NCBI RefSeq assembly: GCF_900107245.1
Contig: NZ_FNPG01000013.1
Coordinates: forward strand, 22,715 to 86,714
Direction of reading: 5' to 3'
Length of the DNA: 64,000 nt
DNA from: Lachnobacterium bovis DSM 14045
Lineage (GTDB): Bacteria > Bacillota > Clostridia > Lachnospirales > Lachnospiraceae
Shown here: positions 35,265 through 44,382 of the stretch, one piece after another
Layout of the letters: each line of letters begins with the position of its first letter
How positions within the stretch are numbered: the first letter of the stretch is position 1
Notes under the pieces: generated by a model
The model's input: only the letters and a program-made list of their open reading frames with translations
What the model was told of the DNA's origin: nothing
Database searches by the model: none
Position numbers and translations under genes: made by a program

Positions 35265-35726
35265 ATGAAAATTGCAATGGCATGTGATCATGCAGGAACA
35301 AAACTAAAAAATGAAATTAAGGAGTATTTAATTAGTCAAGGACATGAAGTAGTAGATTTCGGAACAAAAGATGAAAATTCATGTGATTTATCTGATTTTG
35401 TATATCCAGCTTCTTTAGCAGTAGCAAAAGGTGAATGTGAGAGAGGTATTTTTGTAGATGGAGTAGGCTATGGAAGCGCTCTTATTGCAAATAAAATAAA
35501 TGGAGTATATGCAGCTGTTTGTCAGGATACATTTTGTGCAAAATTAGCAAGATGGCATACAGACTCTAATGTATTATGTTTAGGTGCTAAAATTATTGGA
35601 AGTATGATTGCTATGGAAATTGTAAAAGATTGGATGGCAACAGAAGCTCTTACTGATGAAAAATATAGAAGAAGAGTTAAAAAAGTAGAAGAAATAAACA
35701 ATAAACATTGTCTACCAGTAAAATAA
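35265..35726 (+). CDS. rpiB: RpiB/LacAB-family sugar-phosphate isomerase with altered active site
   Basis: A 153-residue protein of the RpiB/LacA/LacB family. It starts MKIAMACDHAGTKLKNEIKEYL, with conserved VVDFGTKDE, DFVYPASLAVA and ARWHTDSNVLCLGAKIIG. The usual catalytic CGTGxG loop is replaced by VDGVGYGSALIANK, so the cysteine that acts as base in E. coli RpiB is an aspartate here. Related subgroups (e.g. mycobacterial RpiB) also lack this cysteine and use an acidic residue, so the enzyme may still be active on ribose 5-phosphate or another sugar phosphate. AGGAGG precedes the ATG. Confidence 0.85.
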   Translation: MKIAMACDHAGTKLKNEIKEYLISQGHEVVDFGTKDENSCDLSDFVYPASLAVAKGECERGIFVDGVGYGSALIANKINGVYAAVCQDTFCAKLARWHTDSNVLCLGAKIIGSMIAMEIVKDWMATEALTDEKYRRRVKKVEEINNKHCLPVK

Positions 35727-35800
35727 TATTTTTTGAGTGACGTTTGTGTTATTTTATAGAGTTTCAAGTGTTTTTGCGTTTTTATGTATTAGGAGGTCCT

Positions 35801-37300
35801 ATGGGAGAAGAACGTTTTGTATATGCGGACTTAAATAAGCAAAAAGAGAGGATGAATCGAGCACTTGTAATAGGTTACATAATTTTTACGATTTTCATTT
35901 TCGTAGTAAGTGGAGTTAATTTCCTGGCAGGTTTGAATAGCTTAAAAACAGTGTTAAATGTAGATGGGTGTACTTTGATAGTGTTATTTTTACTTTTTTT
36001 AGATTTAAAACTAGACAAGAATCCAGAAAGACTAAGATATTTTGCTCTAATAGGACTAATAGTTATTCAAATAGTTACTTCAATTGTATATAACGCTAGT
36101 TATATTTCTGTTTTAGTGTGTGCACCACTTGTTGGTTGTATTTTGTTCTATGACAAAGTATTTTCGGGCTTAGCAGGGGTAATGACTAGTATGGCAAGTA
36201 TAATTATTTTTCTTGTAAAAAAATATGCATTAAATATGTACGAAGGAAATGACAGTGTAGTTGAAGTATTTACAATAGCTGCTATTGTATTGGTTATTGG
36301 AATTGCGTATTTGGCGGTTTCAATCGGTGGAACTTTCCAAAATGATATGTTTGGAAAAATTGAATATGACAGATCAAATCAAAATAAGATGATAGATGAT
36401 ATTGTAAGAGTTGCAGATTCTGTTAGAAATCAGACGAATAGTGCAATGAACACTATGAAAGAGCTAGAAGAAGCGACAGGTGTTGTTGATGATGTAGTTA
36501 AACATATTACACAGAATAATATGTCTACTGTTGAGAATGTTCAAGTACAGACACAGATGACACATAATATTCAAGAGTCAATCGAAGAAACTCTTAAATA
36601 TGCAGCAGTCATGGTTGATATAGCAGGGAATGCAGAGGAAATAAATGTTCACAATCAGGCGACTATTAATAAATTAAAAGATCAGGCAACAACAATTCAA
36701 AATACTAATTCGCATGTGGCAACAGCGATGGAAAATCTTAAAGAAAAAACAGAAGCTGTAAAGGGAATTGCAGATACTATTTTTTCAATTTCAAGTCAGA
36801 CAAATTTACTTGCATTAAATGCATCAATAGAGAGTGCAAGAGCAGGGGAAGCAGGTCGTGGTTTTGCAGTTGTTGCAGATGAAATTAGAGAATTAGCTGA
36901 AAAAACTAGAGCAGAAACAGAAACCATTGCAAATGTTTTAGAAGAATTATCATTTAATGCAAATAATGCAGCTAAGGCTGTAGAAGAGTCAACAGAAGCG
37001 ACAAATTCTCAGAACGAACTTATTACAGAGGCAGCTGGAAGTTTTGATGCGATGAGTGATAGAGTTGGAGAACTTACTAAAAATATAAGTGAAATAGATT
37101 TGATGATTAATAGTTTATCTGAAGCTAACAATCAAATAGTTGATAATATTGTTCAATTATCATCGGCTTCGGAAGAAGTAGCTGAAAACTCAGAACAAGC
37201 ACAAGAATATAGTAAACGTAATCTTGAAAAAGTAGAAATTACTAAAGGATTATTAGAAAAAATTGAAGATGAAGCATGTAAGTTGGATGGATATATCTAA
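35801..37300 (+). CDS. Methyl-accepting chemotaxis protein, membrane-embedded type
   Basis: A ~499-residue chemoreceptor. The N-terminal ~190 residues contain about six hydrophobic segments with very short loops and no extracytoplasmic ligand-binding domain. A long coiled-coil signalling domain follows, with the invariant hairpin tip [39 protein letters not shown] near residues 327-368. It would signal to CheA/CheW, not encoded here. No HAMP is evident. ATG 35801 follows TAGGAGG; the longer frame from 35744 has no ribosome binding site. It is 42 bases upstream of a diguanylate cyclase, hinting at shared signalling. Confidence 0.92.
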   Translation: MGEERFVYADLNKQKERMNRALVIGYIIFTIFIFVVSGVNFLAGLNSLKTVLNVDGCTLIVLFLLFLDLKLDKNPERLRYFALIGLIVIQIVTSIVYNASYISVLVCAPLVGCILFYDKVFSGLAGVMTSMASIIIFLVKKYALNMYEGNDSVVEVFTIAAIVLVIGIAYLAVSIGGTFQNDMFGKIEYDRSNQNKMIDDIVRVADSVRNQTNSAMNTMKELEEATGVVDDVVKHITQNNMSTVENVQVQTQMTHNIQESIEETLKYAAVMVDIAGNAEEINVHNQATINKLKDQATTIQNTNSHVATAMENLKEKTEAVKGIADTIFSISSQTNLLALNASIESARAGEAGRGFAVVADEIRELAEKTRAETETIANVLEELSFNANNAAKAVEESTEATNSQNELITEAAGSFDAMSDRVGELTKNISEIDLMINSLSEANNQIVDNIVQLSSASEEVAENSEQAQEYSKRNLEKVEITKGLLEKIEDEACKLDGYI

Positions 37301-37342
37301 TGGAAGTCATGCATATGGATATAATACTAAAGGGGGAGTGAT

Positions 37343-38986
37343 ATGATGAATAAATTTTTTACAGAAAGAGATAGATTATTTATAATACTTGTGTCACTTC
37401 TCGTTGTATTTATGTGGATTGCTTCATCTATGCTTTTTGCGAAAGATGGTGTTTTAAGGTATTCTAGTGGAAATAAAGAAATAGTTACCTTAAAACCTAC
37501 AAAAGTTACAGAAACTAACCAAAAAAATTCTAATAAAAAGCAAAGTAAATATTATTTTGATGGAAGGGTAATAGAAAAAAATGGTGGGTGTATTCAGTTT
37601 TATACGTTGTATCAAGAGATAAAAGTTATTGAAATTGATAAAAAAGGAAAAAAAAATACGGTTTATGAAGTAAAAAAATCGACATCACCATTTGGAAGAA
37701 ATTCAGGTGTCAGGCACAATTTTTCAGAGATTTCTAAGGATGCAAAAGAGGTTGTGGTTGAATTACGTTATGATTTTGATATAGATTCTAAACCGATAAG
37801 GTTTAAATGCGGAGAAGAATCAAATTTATATTTTAATATTGTTATAAATAATATATCAAATCAGGTTCTTGTAACTATTGAAATGTTATTGGGTATGTAT
37901 ATAATCATGAGTTTTTGGTTCGTAGGTTATAAAAGGCAAAGACAAAAAGTTATTTTATATTACGGAACCTTACTTTTATATATGGGAATGTGGTGTTCTT
38001 TAGAAATAGATGTGATAAATATGCTGTTTGATAACTATTCGGCAGTATACTTTATGATTTATGGCATTTTATTAACAGCTCCAATTCCATTTATTTTATT
38101 TATAGATTCTTATTATGAGGTAAAATCAAACAGGGTTTCAGAAGGAATAAAAATAGTATCTGCAATACAAGCAATGATTATGGCGATTTTGCAGTTGGTG
38201 GGAAAAATCGAATTAAGAGAATATTTAACGTTGATTCAGATTGAGTTGACGGTTATGAATTTGTATCTTGTTTACGTTTCATATTTAACTATAAAAAATA
38301 ATAAAGATACAATATATAGAATTGAAAAAATTGTAGAGACATGTGGTTTATTATTAGGCTATGTTTTAGCTGTTTTATCATATAGAATGCTACATTTTGA
38401 AAACAATATATATGTGCTGATTGTGGTTGTGGTATACAGTATAGGAGTATGGTATAATATCACGAAGCGCGAATTATTGAAGGATGAAGAGAATAAGCGC
38501 ATCGAAATATATCGCTCACAGGCAGAGTATGATATTTTAACTAATGTAAAAAATAGAAATAGTTTCGAAAATTTCATGTATGATTTAAAAGAGTATTCAG
38601 GTTATGCAGTTTGTGTGTTTGATTTAAATAATTTAAAAGTATGTAATGATACTTATGGCCACAAAGCTGGCGATAGGTTAATAGTTGCGTGTGCAAATTG
38701 CATCAAGGATGTATTTGACAAACTAGGAGATGTTTACCGTATTGGTGGAGATGAGTTTTGTGTTATCTTTAAATGTGGTAATAAAAAAGAAATAGAGATA
38801 TTGTTAGATGATATGCAAACATTGCAGAATCAGTATAATAAAACTACGAGAACAGTTAAAGTTGAGGTGGCAGCAGGATACGCTATTTTTTCTCCAAGAT
38901 ATGATGACAATTTAGAGAATACTTTTTCGAGAGCGGATAAAATGATGTATTACAATAAAAGGATGAAAAAGGCTGATGATAATTAG
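37343..38986 (+). CDS. Membrane diguanylate cyclase (extracellular domain, 7TM-like region, GGDEF)
   Basis: A 547-residue protein. TM1 is at ~12-32; an extracytoplasmic domain covers ~35-175; about seven hydrophobic segments follow (~180-360), resembling 7TM-DISM receptors. A GGDEF domain with YRIGGDEFCVIF (GGDEF at 468-472) occupies the C-terminus, preceded by LTNVKNRNSFENFM and FDLNNLKVCNDTYGHKAGD. The active-site motif is intact, so c-di-GMP synthesis is expected. The inhibitory RXXD site is absent. A paralogue with the same layout is at 40781, and an ABC-F gene lies between them. AAGGGGG precedes the ATG. Confidence 0.9.
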   Translation: MMNKFFTERDRLFIILVSLLVVFMWIASSMLFAKDGVLRYSSGNKEIVTLKPTKVTETNQKNSNKKQSKYYFDGRVIEKNGGCIQFYTLYQEIKVIEIDKKGKKNTVYEVKKSTSPFGRNSGVRHNFSEISKDAKEVVVELRYDFDIDSKPIRFKCGEESNLYFNIVINNISNQVLVTIEMLLGMYIIMSFWFVGYKRQRQKVILYYGTLLLYMGMWCSLEIDVINMLFDNYSAVYFMIYGILLTAPIPFILFIDSYYEVKSNRVSEGIKIVSAIQAMIMAILQLVGKIELREYLTLIQIELTVMNLYLVYVSYLTIKNNKDTIYRIEKIVETCGLLLGYVLAVLSYRMLHFENNIYVLIVVVVYSIGVWYNITKRELLKDEENKRIEIYRSQAEYDILTNVKNRNSFENFMYDLKEYSGYAVCVFDLNNLKVCNDTYGHKAGDRLIVACANCIKDVFDKLGDVYRIGGDEFCVIFKCGNKKEIEILLDDMQTLQNQYNKTTRTVKVEVAAGYAIFSPRYDDNLENTFSRADKMMYYNKRMKKADDN

Positions 38987-39006
38987 CCAGTTAGAAAGGT
39001 ATAAAG

Positions 39007-40716
39007 ATGATCAAAGTAGAAAATTTATCATATTCTTTTCCTGAAAAAGAATTATATAAAGATGTTTCTTTTGAAATTGAAGAAGGAATGCATTGCGCAT
39101 TTATAGGAAGTAATGGAACAGGGAAAACAACATTAATTGATATGATGTTAAATCCGGATAAATACTTATATGATGGAAAAATAACCGGGTTAGAGGGCAA
39201 AAGAATTGGTTACGTAAAACAGTTTGAAGTTCATGATAAAGCATGTAAAACAACAGTTTTTGATTATTTAAATGAGTATTTTGTAAAATTATTAAAAGAA
39301 ACTGAAGATACATGTGCTATGATGACTGAAGCTGAAAATATGGATGAGTTATTTGAAAAATATCAAAATCTTTTGGATGAGTATCTAGCACTTGATGGAG
39401 AACACTCATCTACAAATATTTATAAAGCTTTAAAAGATGCTGATTTATTTGAAAAATGTGATTTGCCAATTAAAGATATTTCAGGTGGAGAGTTTAAATT
39501 AGTTCAGGTAATAAAGGCTATGCTTATGAAAACGGACTTGTTGATAATGGATGAGCCTGATGTTTTTTTGGATTTTAAGAATTTAAATGGTTTAGTAGAA
39601 TTAATCAAAACATACCCAAAAACAATGTTAGTAATTACACATAACAGATTTTTATTGAATCATTGTTTCAATCAGATTTTACAGATTGAGAATTGTGAAG
39701 TGCAACAGTTTGTTGGTAATTTTATCGAATATAATTTGATGAGATTAGAAACAAAATTAGAAAACAGACAAATTGAAAAACAGCAAGATGAAGAGATAGA
39801 AAAAAATGAGCAGATGGTTAAAAAATTAAGAGCCACTGCAACAGTGATTGATTCAGCTTCGCGTGGAAGACAGTTAAAGGCTAGAGTTAGTTATCTAGAA
39901 AGATTAAAAATGAATAAAATCAAGTCACCATTTTTAGAGACACCAGTGTATGATATTCAAATAGAACCTTCTGAATCATTAGAAGAGGATGAAGTAGCAA
40001 TTAAAGTTTCTGATTTTGGAGTGGCGTTTGAGGAAACATTATTAGAAAAAGTAGATTTCGATATAAAAGGAGAGGAAAAAGTTGCAATTGTTGGAGCTAA
40101 TGGAACAGGAAAAACAACTCTTCTTAGCCGAATAATGGAAGTCGCAAATCAAAAAAGTAAAAATATAGAAAGTAAAAACGGTGAAAACTCAAATAAAAAT
40201 TTCGATGGAAGTATTGAATTTTCACCAAATGCGATGATTTCTATTTTGTCTCAAACAAGGGATGATTTACAAGAATCAGAGGATGCCAAGAAGATGTCTG
40301 GTGGCGAGAAAAATATGAGCCAGGTTAAAGAAGTTACATCTAAAAAGCCTAATGTTTTAATTTTAGATGAACCAACAAGTCACCTTGATATATATGCACA
40401 AGAGTCATTAGAAAAGGCTTTAAAGGAATATAATGGAGCTGTGTTATTTGTGTCGCACGATTTTTATACTATAGCAACATTAGCTGATAGAGTTTTATTG
40501 GTTGAAAATAATTCGATTCGTCAAATGAGCAATAGAGCATTTAGAAAAATGATTTATTCTAAGCATTTTAATAAGGACTATTTATTGCTTGAACAAAAGA
40601 AAAAAGAAGTAGAAAGACGAATTGAACAGCATTTATTAAAGGATGAGTTTTCTAAAGCACAGAAATTGTGTGATGAGTTAGAAGACATAACAGCTGAGAT
40701 GACAGAAATCAGATAG
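39007..40716 (+). CDS. ABC-F family ATPase with a reduced second cassette
   Basis: A 569-residue soluble protein with two ATPase cassettes and no membrane segments. Cassette 1 has Walker A GSNGTGKTT, signature ISGGEFKLVQ and Walker B LLIMDEPDVFLD. Cassette 2 has Walker A GANGTGKTT (~363), signature MSGGEKNMSQ (~430) and Walker B VLILDEPTSHLD. A charged linker between them (EKQQDEEIEKNEQMVKKL) matches the ABC-F P-site loop region. In cassette 2 only ~15 residues separate the Q-loop (SQT, Q416) from the signature, against ~90 in cassette 1, so most of the helical subdomain is missing. ABC-F proteins act on ribosomes (translation factors, antibiotic protection). Whether this one hydrolyses ATP normally is uncertain. 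Confidence 0.85.
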   Translation: MIKVENLSYSFPEKELYKDVSFEIEEGMHCAFIGSNGTGKTTLIDMMLNPDKYLYDGKITGLEGKRIGYVKQFEVHDKACKTTVFDYLNEYFVKLLKETEDTCAMMTEAENMDELFEKYQNLLDEYLALDGEHSSTNIYKALKDADLFEKCDLPIKDISGGEFKLVQVIKAMLMKTDLLIMDEPDVFLDFKNLNGLVELIKTYPKTMLVITHNRFLLNHCFNQILQIENCEVQQFVGNFIEYNLMRLETKLENRQIEKQQDEEIEKNEQMVKKLRATATVIDSASRGRQLKARVSYLERLKMNKIKSPFLETPVYDIQIEPSESLEEDEVAIKVSDFGVAFEETLLEKVDFDIKGEEKVAIVGANGTGKTTLLSRIMEVANQKSKNIESKNGENSNKNFDGSIEFSPNAMISILSQTRDDLQESEDAKKMSGGEKNMSQVKEVTSKKPNVLILDEPTSHLDIYAQESLEKALKEYNGAVLFVSHDFYTIATLADRVLLVENNSIRQMSNRAFRKMIYSKHFNKDYLLLEQKKKEVERRIEQHLLKDEFSKAQKLCDELEDITAEMTEIR

Positions 40717-40780
40717 AGAAATAATATAAATCTGCTTAGAGGAAAAGTCTACCAGTTTGTTATTTTAGGGGGAATGATGT

Positions 40781-42466
40781 TTGAAGGAAGTGAATAGTAA
40801 CGTAAGAAAAATATTTTTTTTCATAGAAGCTTTATTTGTAACGATCATTTTTTTCTTGATGATTTTTTCGAATATCTATAAAAACTGTGATAACTGCAGT
40901 AGTCGATATGCTGCTAAAGAAGTTGAAACTATTGAACCTAAAAAGGTCGAGATTACAGAAAACGAAAAAATCTATATATTTGATAGAGATGAAATAATAA
41001 AAAAAGGAAATATGATTTCTTTTTTTACAAATAGACTAGAGGTTGATGCGTATGTAGATGGTGAACATATATACTGTTGTCACAAGGTGAACTCTAGATA
41101 TGGTAACACAACTGGAAATATGTGGAATAGAATTGTTATAGAGCGCAATATAAAAAATGATGTTTATGTTTATATTAAACCTGAAGATAGAATTAATGTT
41201 AATAAAGATGTGAGTTTTTCTATTGGAGATGAGTCTAAAACTATAAAAAGTTTTTTAGCAAAGTATTTTGTTGAACTTATTTTTTCAATAGTTGTAATAA
41301 TAATCGGTTTATATATGTGTGCAAATTGCGTGTTTGCTTCGGTTGAACTAGAACAAAGTGATGGTGCGATTTATTGTGGTATAGTTTTGGTTTTATTAGG
41401 AATCTGGGCTGTAAACGAATCCCATATTGTAACGATGTTTTATCAAAATAGTATTGCAAGGTACTTTATAAGTTACGTAGAAATTATGTTGATTCCGTAT
41501 CCGTTATTATTATTTTTTAGTAAGTATTACAATCGAAGAAATGAGATAGTGCATACTTTTGTTGGCATTGGATATGTGGTAAATATTGTTTTTGCATTGC
41601 TCTTTCAGGTTACAGGAATTTTGCAGTTGCATCAAAGTGTTGTGGTGACTCACTTCTTTTACGTTGTTGTAGTGATTGATTTGCTATATACGGGAATTTT
41701 AAATATTCAACAAAATATTAGACATAAAAGAGAGAATATAAGACAGATAGTTGAGATAGTTTTTTTGTTTTTAAGTATAGTTAGTATTTTGTTTATATAC
41801 TATTTTATAAGCTTGGATTCATATATGATAGCTATTTCAATGATAATAATAGTCAGTGCTACAATCTGGGGAAAACTTGCAAATAACAGGTCTAAAATGC
41901 TAGATGAACGTCATCGATTAGAATATTACTACAATTTAGCAGAGAAAGATGTTTTGACAGGTTTAAAAAATAGAAATTCATTTGAAAGATGGATGAAAGA
42001 ACGTCAAAGAAAGATTAATGTTACTATCATTACATATGATTTAAATGATTTAAAGAAAACCAACGATTCGTATGGACACCAAGAGGGAGACAAATATATT
42101 ATTGAAGCTGCAAAGATAATCGATGCTGTTTTTAATGAAATTGGTGTGAGTTACAGGATTGGTGGAGATGAATTTTGTACAATTATAACTAATAAACTAG
42201 AAATTCCTATTAGTAAATATGTTAATTCCATTAAACATCTTCAAGACAAGTATAATCAGACAGAACCGTCTCGAGTGATGAATATAGCGATAGGATATGC
42301 AATTTACGATAAAAAAATTGATAATACACTAGAAGACACAAGGGATAGAGCAGATGCTATGATGTATGAGAATAAGCAAAAAATAAAAAGTTTTTTGAAC
42401 ACAGACGATGATGATTTTGATGTGAAAGATGACAATGATACAAATGAAGATTATAAGAAAGAGTGA
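40781..42466 (+). CDS. Membrane diguanylate cyclase, paralogue of the 37343 gene
   Basis: A 561-residue protein with the same plan as the cyclase at 37343: N-terminal TM (~13-33), extracytoplasmic domain to ~160, around seven hydrophobic segments (~165-365), and a GGDEF domain with YRIGGDEFCTII (GGDEF at 461-465). LTGLKNRNSFERWM and YDLNDLKKTNDSYGHQEGD are the substrate-binding blocks. Like its paralogue it lacks the RXXD inhibitory site. The C-terminus ends in an acidic D/N tail. The start is TTG 40781, placed by TAGGGGGA; there is no ATG at this position. A tandem duplication separated by the ABC-F gene is the simplest history. Confidence 0.9.
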   Translation: MKEVNSNVRKIFFFIEALFVTIIFFLMIFSNIYKNCDNCSSRYAAKEVETIEPKKVEITENEKIYIFDRDEIIKKGNMISFFTNRLEVDAYVDGEHIYCCHKVNSRYGNTTGNMWNRIVIERNIKNDVYVYIKPEDRINVNKDVSFSIGDESKTIKSFLAKYFVELIFSIVVIIIGLYMCANCVFASVELEQSDGAIYCGIVLVLLGIWAVNESHIVTMFYQNSIARYFISYVEIMLIPYPLLLFFSKYYNRRNEIVHTFVGIGYVVNIVFALLFQVTGILQLHQSVVVTHFFYVVVVIDLLYTGILNIQQNIRHKRENIRQIVEIVFLFLSIVSILFIYYFISLDSYMIAISMIIIVSATIWGKLANNRSKMLDERHRLEYYYNLAEKDVLTGLKNRNSFERWMKERQRKINVTIITYDLNDLKKTNDSYGHQEGDKYIIEAAKIIDAVFNEIGVSYRIGGDEFCTIITNKLEIPISKYVNSIKHLQDKYNQTEPSRVMNIAIGYAIYDKKIDNTLEDTRDRADAMMYENKQKIKSFLNTDDDDFDVKDDNDTNEDYKKE

Positions 42467-42538
42467 GACTAATACTATAAGACTAGAAAATGTTTGATGA
42501 AACAAAAGTTGTCTAAAACTCTAAAAGATTAAAAAAAT

Positions 42539-42600
42539 AAAGGTAACTCTTTGATAAAAATGAGGTGATTCCTCAAATAACAAAAGAGTTACCTTTTTAT
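42539..42600. terminator. Bidirectional terminator between cyclase and unknown gene
   Basis: AAAGGTAACTCTTT (42539-42552) pairs with AAAGAGTTACCTTT (42583-42596), with T's to 42598. The A-rich 5' side gives a U-tract for the minus strand. Confidence 0.85.
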
Positions 42601-42615
42601 TTTAGATTAGTAATT

Positions 42616-43149
42616 TTATTTATTTTTTGAATATGCATATTCGAGTAATCTATTATCTATACTATCGATTTCTGCGAATACAACTTCATCAGTTTTTACT
42701 TCAAGTATTTCAAGCATTTTAGCTGATGATATATCAACACATTCTAAAGTAAACTTATCGTTTTCAATTGATTTAATAAACCCTGTATCTAGTTCTTCTT
42801 CATCATTTCTCATAATAGTAATGAGTAAATTTTTTTGATTAGCTAATTTAAGTAAATCATTAATATTTACAGAGAGTTCAGAATATGTAAGAGTAGGATG
42901 GTTATCATTTTGTTCTTTTTTATCGTTCCAATACTCTATATATAATTTCATTTTATTAATATATTCTGAATCATAGATGACTTCAGTTAAAGTGTTTTTT
43001 TTCATCCAATAAAAGCCGTCCCATTTTCCTTGTAAATCAAGTGCTTCTATTAGAACAGCATCATCAGAATCTAAAATACATTTTCCAACAGTGAAATCCT
43101 CTCCGTCTGAATAGAATTCAGCTACTTTATCTTTTAATAATGTTATCAT
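42616..43149 (-). CDS. Hypothetical protein
   Basis: A 177-residue acidic cytoplasmic protein of no family I recognise. It has a beta-rich start (VAEFYSDGEDFTVGKCIL), a WDGFYWMKKNTLTEVIYDSEYI block, a helical middle, and a C-terminal half with an Sm-like or PRC-barrel-like rhythm (DTGFIKSIENDKFTLECVDI). No signal peptide, membrane segment or catalytic motif is seen. The start has only a weak purine-rich ribosome binding site. It lies downstream of a methyltransferase gene on the same strand, 53 bases after that gene's stop, and may be co-transcribed. Confidence 0.7.
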   Translation of the reverse strand: MITLLKDKVAEFYSDGEDFTVGKCILDSDDAVLIEALDLQGKWDGFYWMKKNTLTEVIYDSEYINKMKLYIEYWNDKKEQNDNHPTLTYSELSVNINDLLKLANQKNLLITIMRNDEEELDTGFIKSIENDKFTLECVDISSAKMLEILEVKTDEVVFAEIDSIDNRLLEYAYSKNK

Positions 43150-43202
43150 TTTCTATTTTTCCAACCTTTCTTTGTTTTTTAAAATTAAATTGCATTAAAT
43201 CA

Positions 43203-44003
43203 TTATTTTTCGACCTCAAGTATATCAAGTGTATGAGCTCCAGCACCAAGTAAATCAGGTCTCTCACAAGTTGCCAATTGATATTGAATAAATAAATCAA
43301 CCTCTTCTTCTGTTAGTTTATTCAAATATTGACGCAATACGTTAGATGAGCCATCTGGAGATATAATTAAATCTCTTTTTAATTTTACTATCTCGTTTAG
43401 TTCATTAATATCTTCTATTCTTACATAGCTGTATAATTCATTGGCGTTTTCCTTGCAATGAAAATTTTCATCTAATTTGCCAGATTTAATGCTTTCTCCG
43501 AGGTTTCCTTCTTTTACCCCGAAAAACAAAACAGCATAATCATTCATTACATATGACACAAAAATATTTGCCCCGTTTTTGGCAACTCTTTTGGCTTCAT
43601 TTAATGCCTGAATTTTTTCTTCTTTTTTAAGTAAATGGTACATAGGTCCTAGAACTAGAATGATATCAAAGAAATTGTCTTCATATTTCTTTAATTTTAA
43701 GGCATTTCCCTGTATTGCCTTTACCTTGCTTCCTTTTGATTTTAATATGCCCAAATTGTATTTTACCAATTCAACAGCATATACATCGTATCCTTCTTCG
43801 GAGAGTGGAACGCAATATCGGCCGGTACCTGCTCCAATTTCAAGAATCTTCAAGTCTTCTTTTTTCATATTGTTTTTTTGCAAATATGCATCAATATATT
43901 TATGAATATATGTCATCGAAACTTCATATTCTATTCTGCCGTAGCGAGAATTAAGTCTTTTTTCTTCATTGAATTTATTATAATATTTTTCCAAATCGGT
44001 CAT
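43203..44003 (-). CDS. Class I SAM-dependent methyltransferase
   Basis: A 266-residue soluble methyltransferase. Motif I is ILEIGAGTGRYCVPL (~54-68), the acidic strand end is VYAVELVKYNL, and motif IV is ILVLGPMYHLL. The start MTDLEKYYNKFNEEKRLNSRYGRIEYEVS resembles the start of the methyltransferase at 580, and both share G(P)xYHL, suggesting related but diverged paralogues. Substrate unknown. The ATG at 44003 has TAGGAGA about 11 bases upstream. It is transcribed divergently from the debranching-enzyme gene. Confidence 0.85.
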   Translation of the reverse strand: MTDLEKYYNKFNEEKRLNSRYGRIEYEVSMTYIHKYIDAYLQKNNMKKEDLKILEIGAGTGRYCVPLSEEGYDVYAVELVKYNLGILKSKGSKVKAIQGNALKLKKYEDNFFDIILVLGPMYHLLKKEEKIQALNEAKRVAKNGANIFVSYVMNDYAVLFFGVKEGNLGESIKSGKLDENFHCKENANELYSYVRIEDINELNEIVKLKRDLIISPDGSSNVLRQYLNKLTEEEVDLFIQYQLATCERPDLLGAGAHTLDILEVEK

Positions 44004-44382
44004 ATGATTCTAATTTCTCCTATCTAAAGTATTTATAGTTCTATAATTTTATTATTTATCTAATTGCACATAACAACTATTATAATACATATTTTGTGGA
44101 GTGTATATTTGATTTTTATTTATTTTATATTTTAAATTTGTAGTTTGGTAATTCAATTACCGATATGAAATAGCGGCATTTACTTGTGTGAGACTTCACT
44201 ATAAGGGCATAATGTGATAGACTAAAAGTGAGAAGAGTTTCTAAGAAGAGATTTTATTTTAATAGAATATATTTTGAAAAAATGTCGATAAATATAACAT
44301 AGGAAATTTTGTTTTTCAAATTAGTTTTTGTTTAGAAGGGAAAACATAAGTAAAATTTATGTTAATAACAAGGAGGTTTTCC
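44004..44382. other. Intergenic region with a candidate promoter for the debranching enzyme
   Basis: A ~380-base AT-rich gap between divergent genes. TTGTGT (44184-44189), an 18-bp spacer and CATAAT (44208-44213) could drive the plus-strand gene with a leader of ~160 bases. No RNA motif, ORF with a ribosome binding site or strong hairpin was recognised in the leader. Confidence 0.4.
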
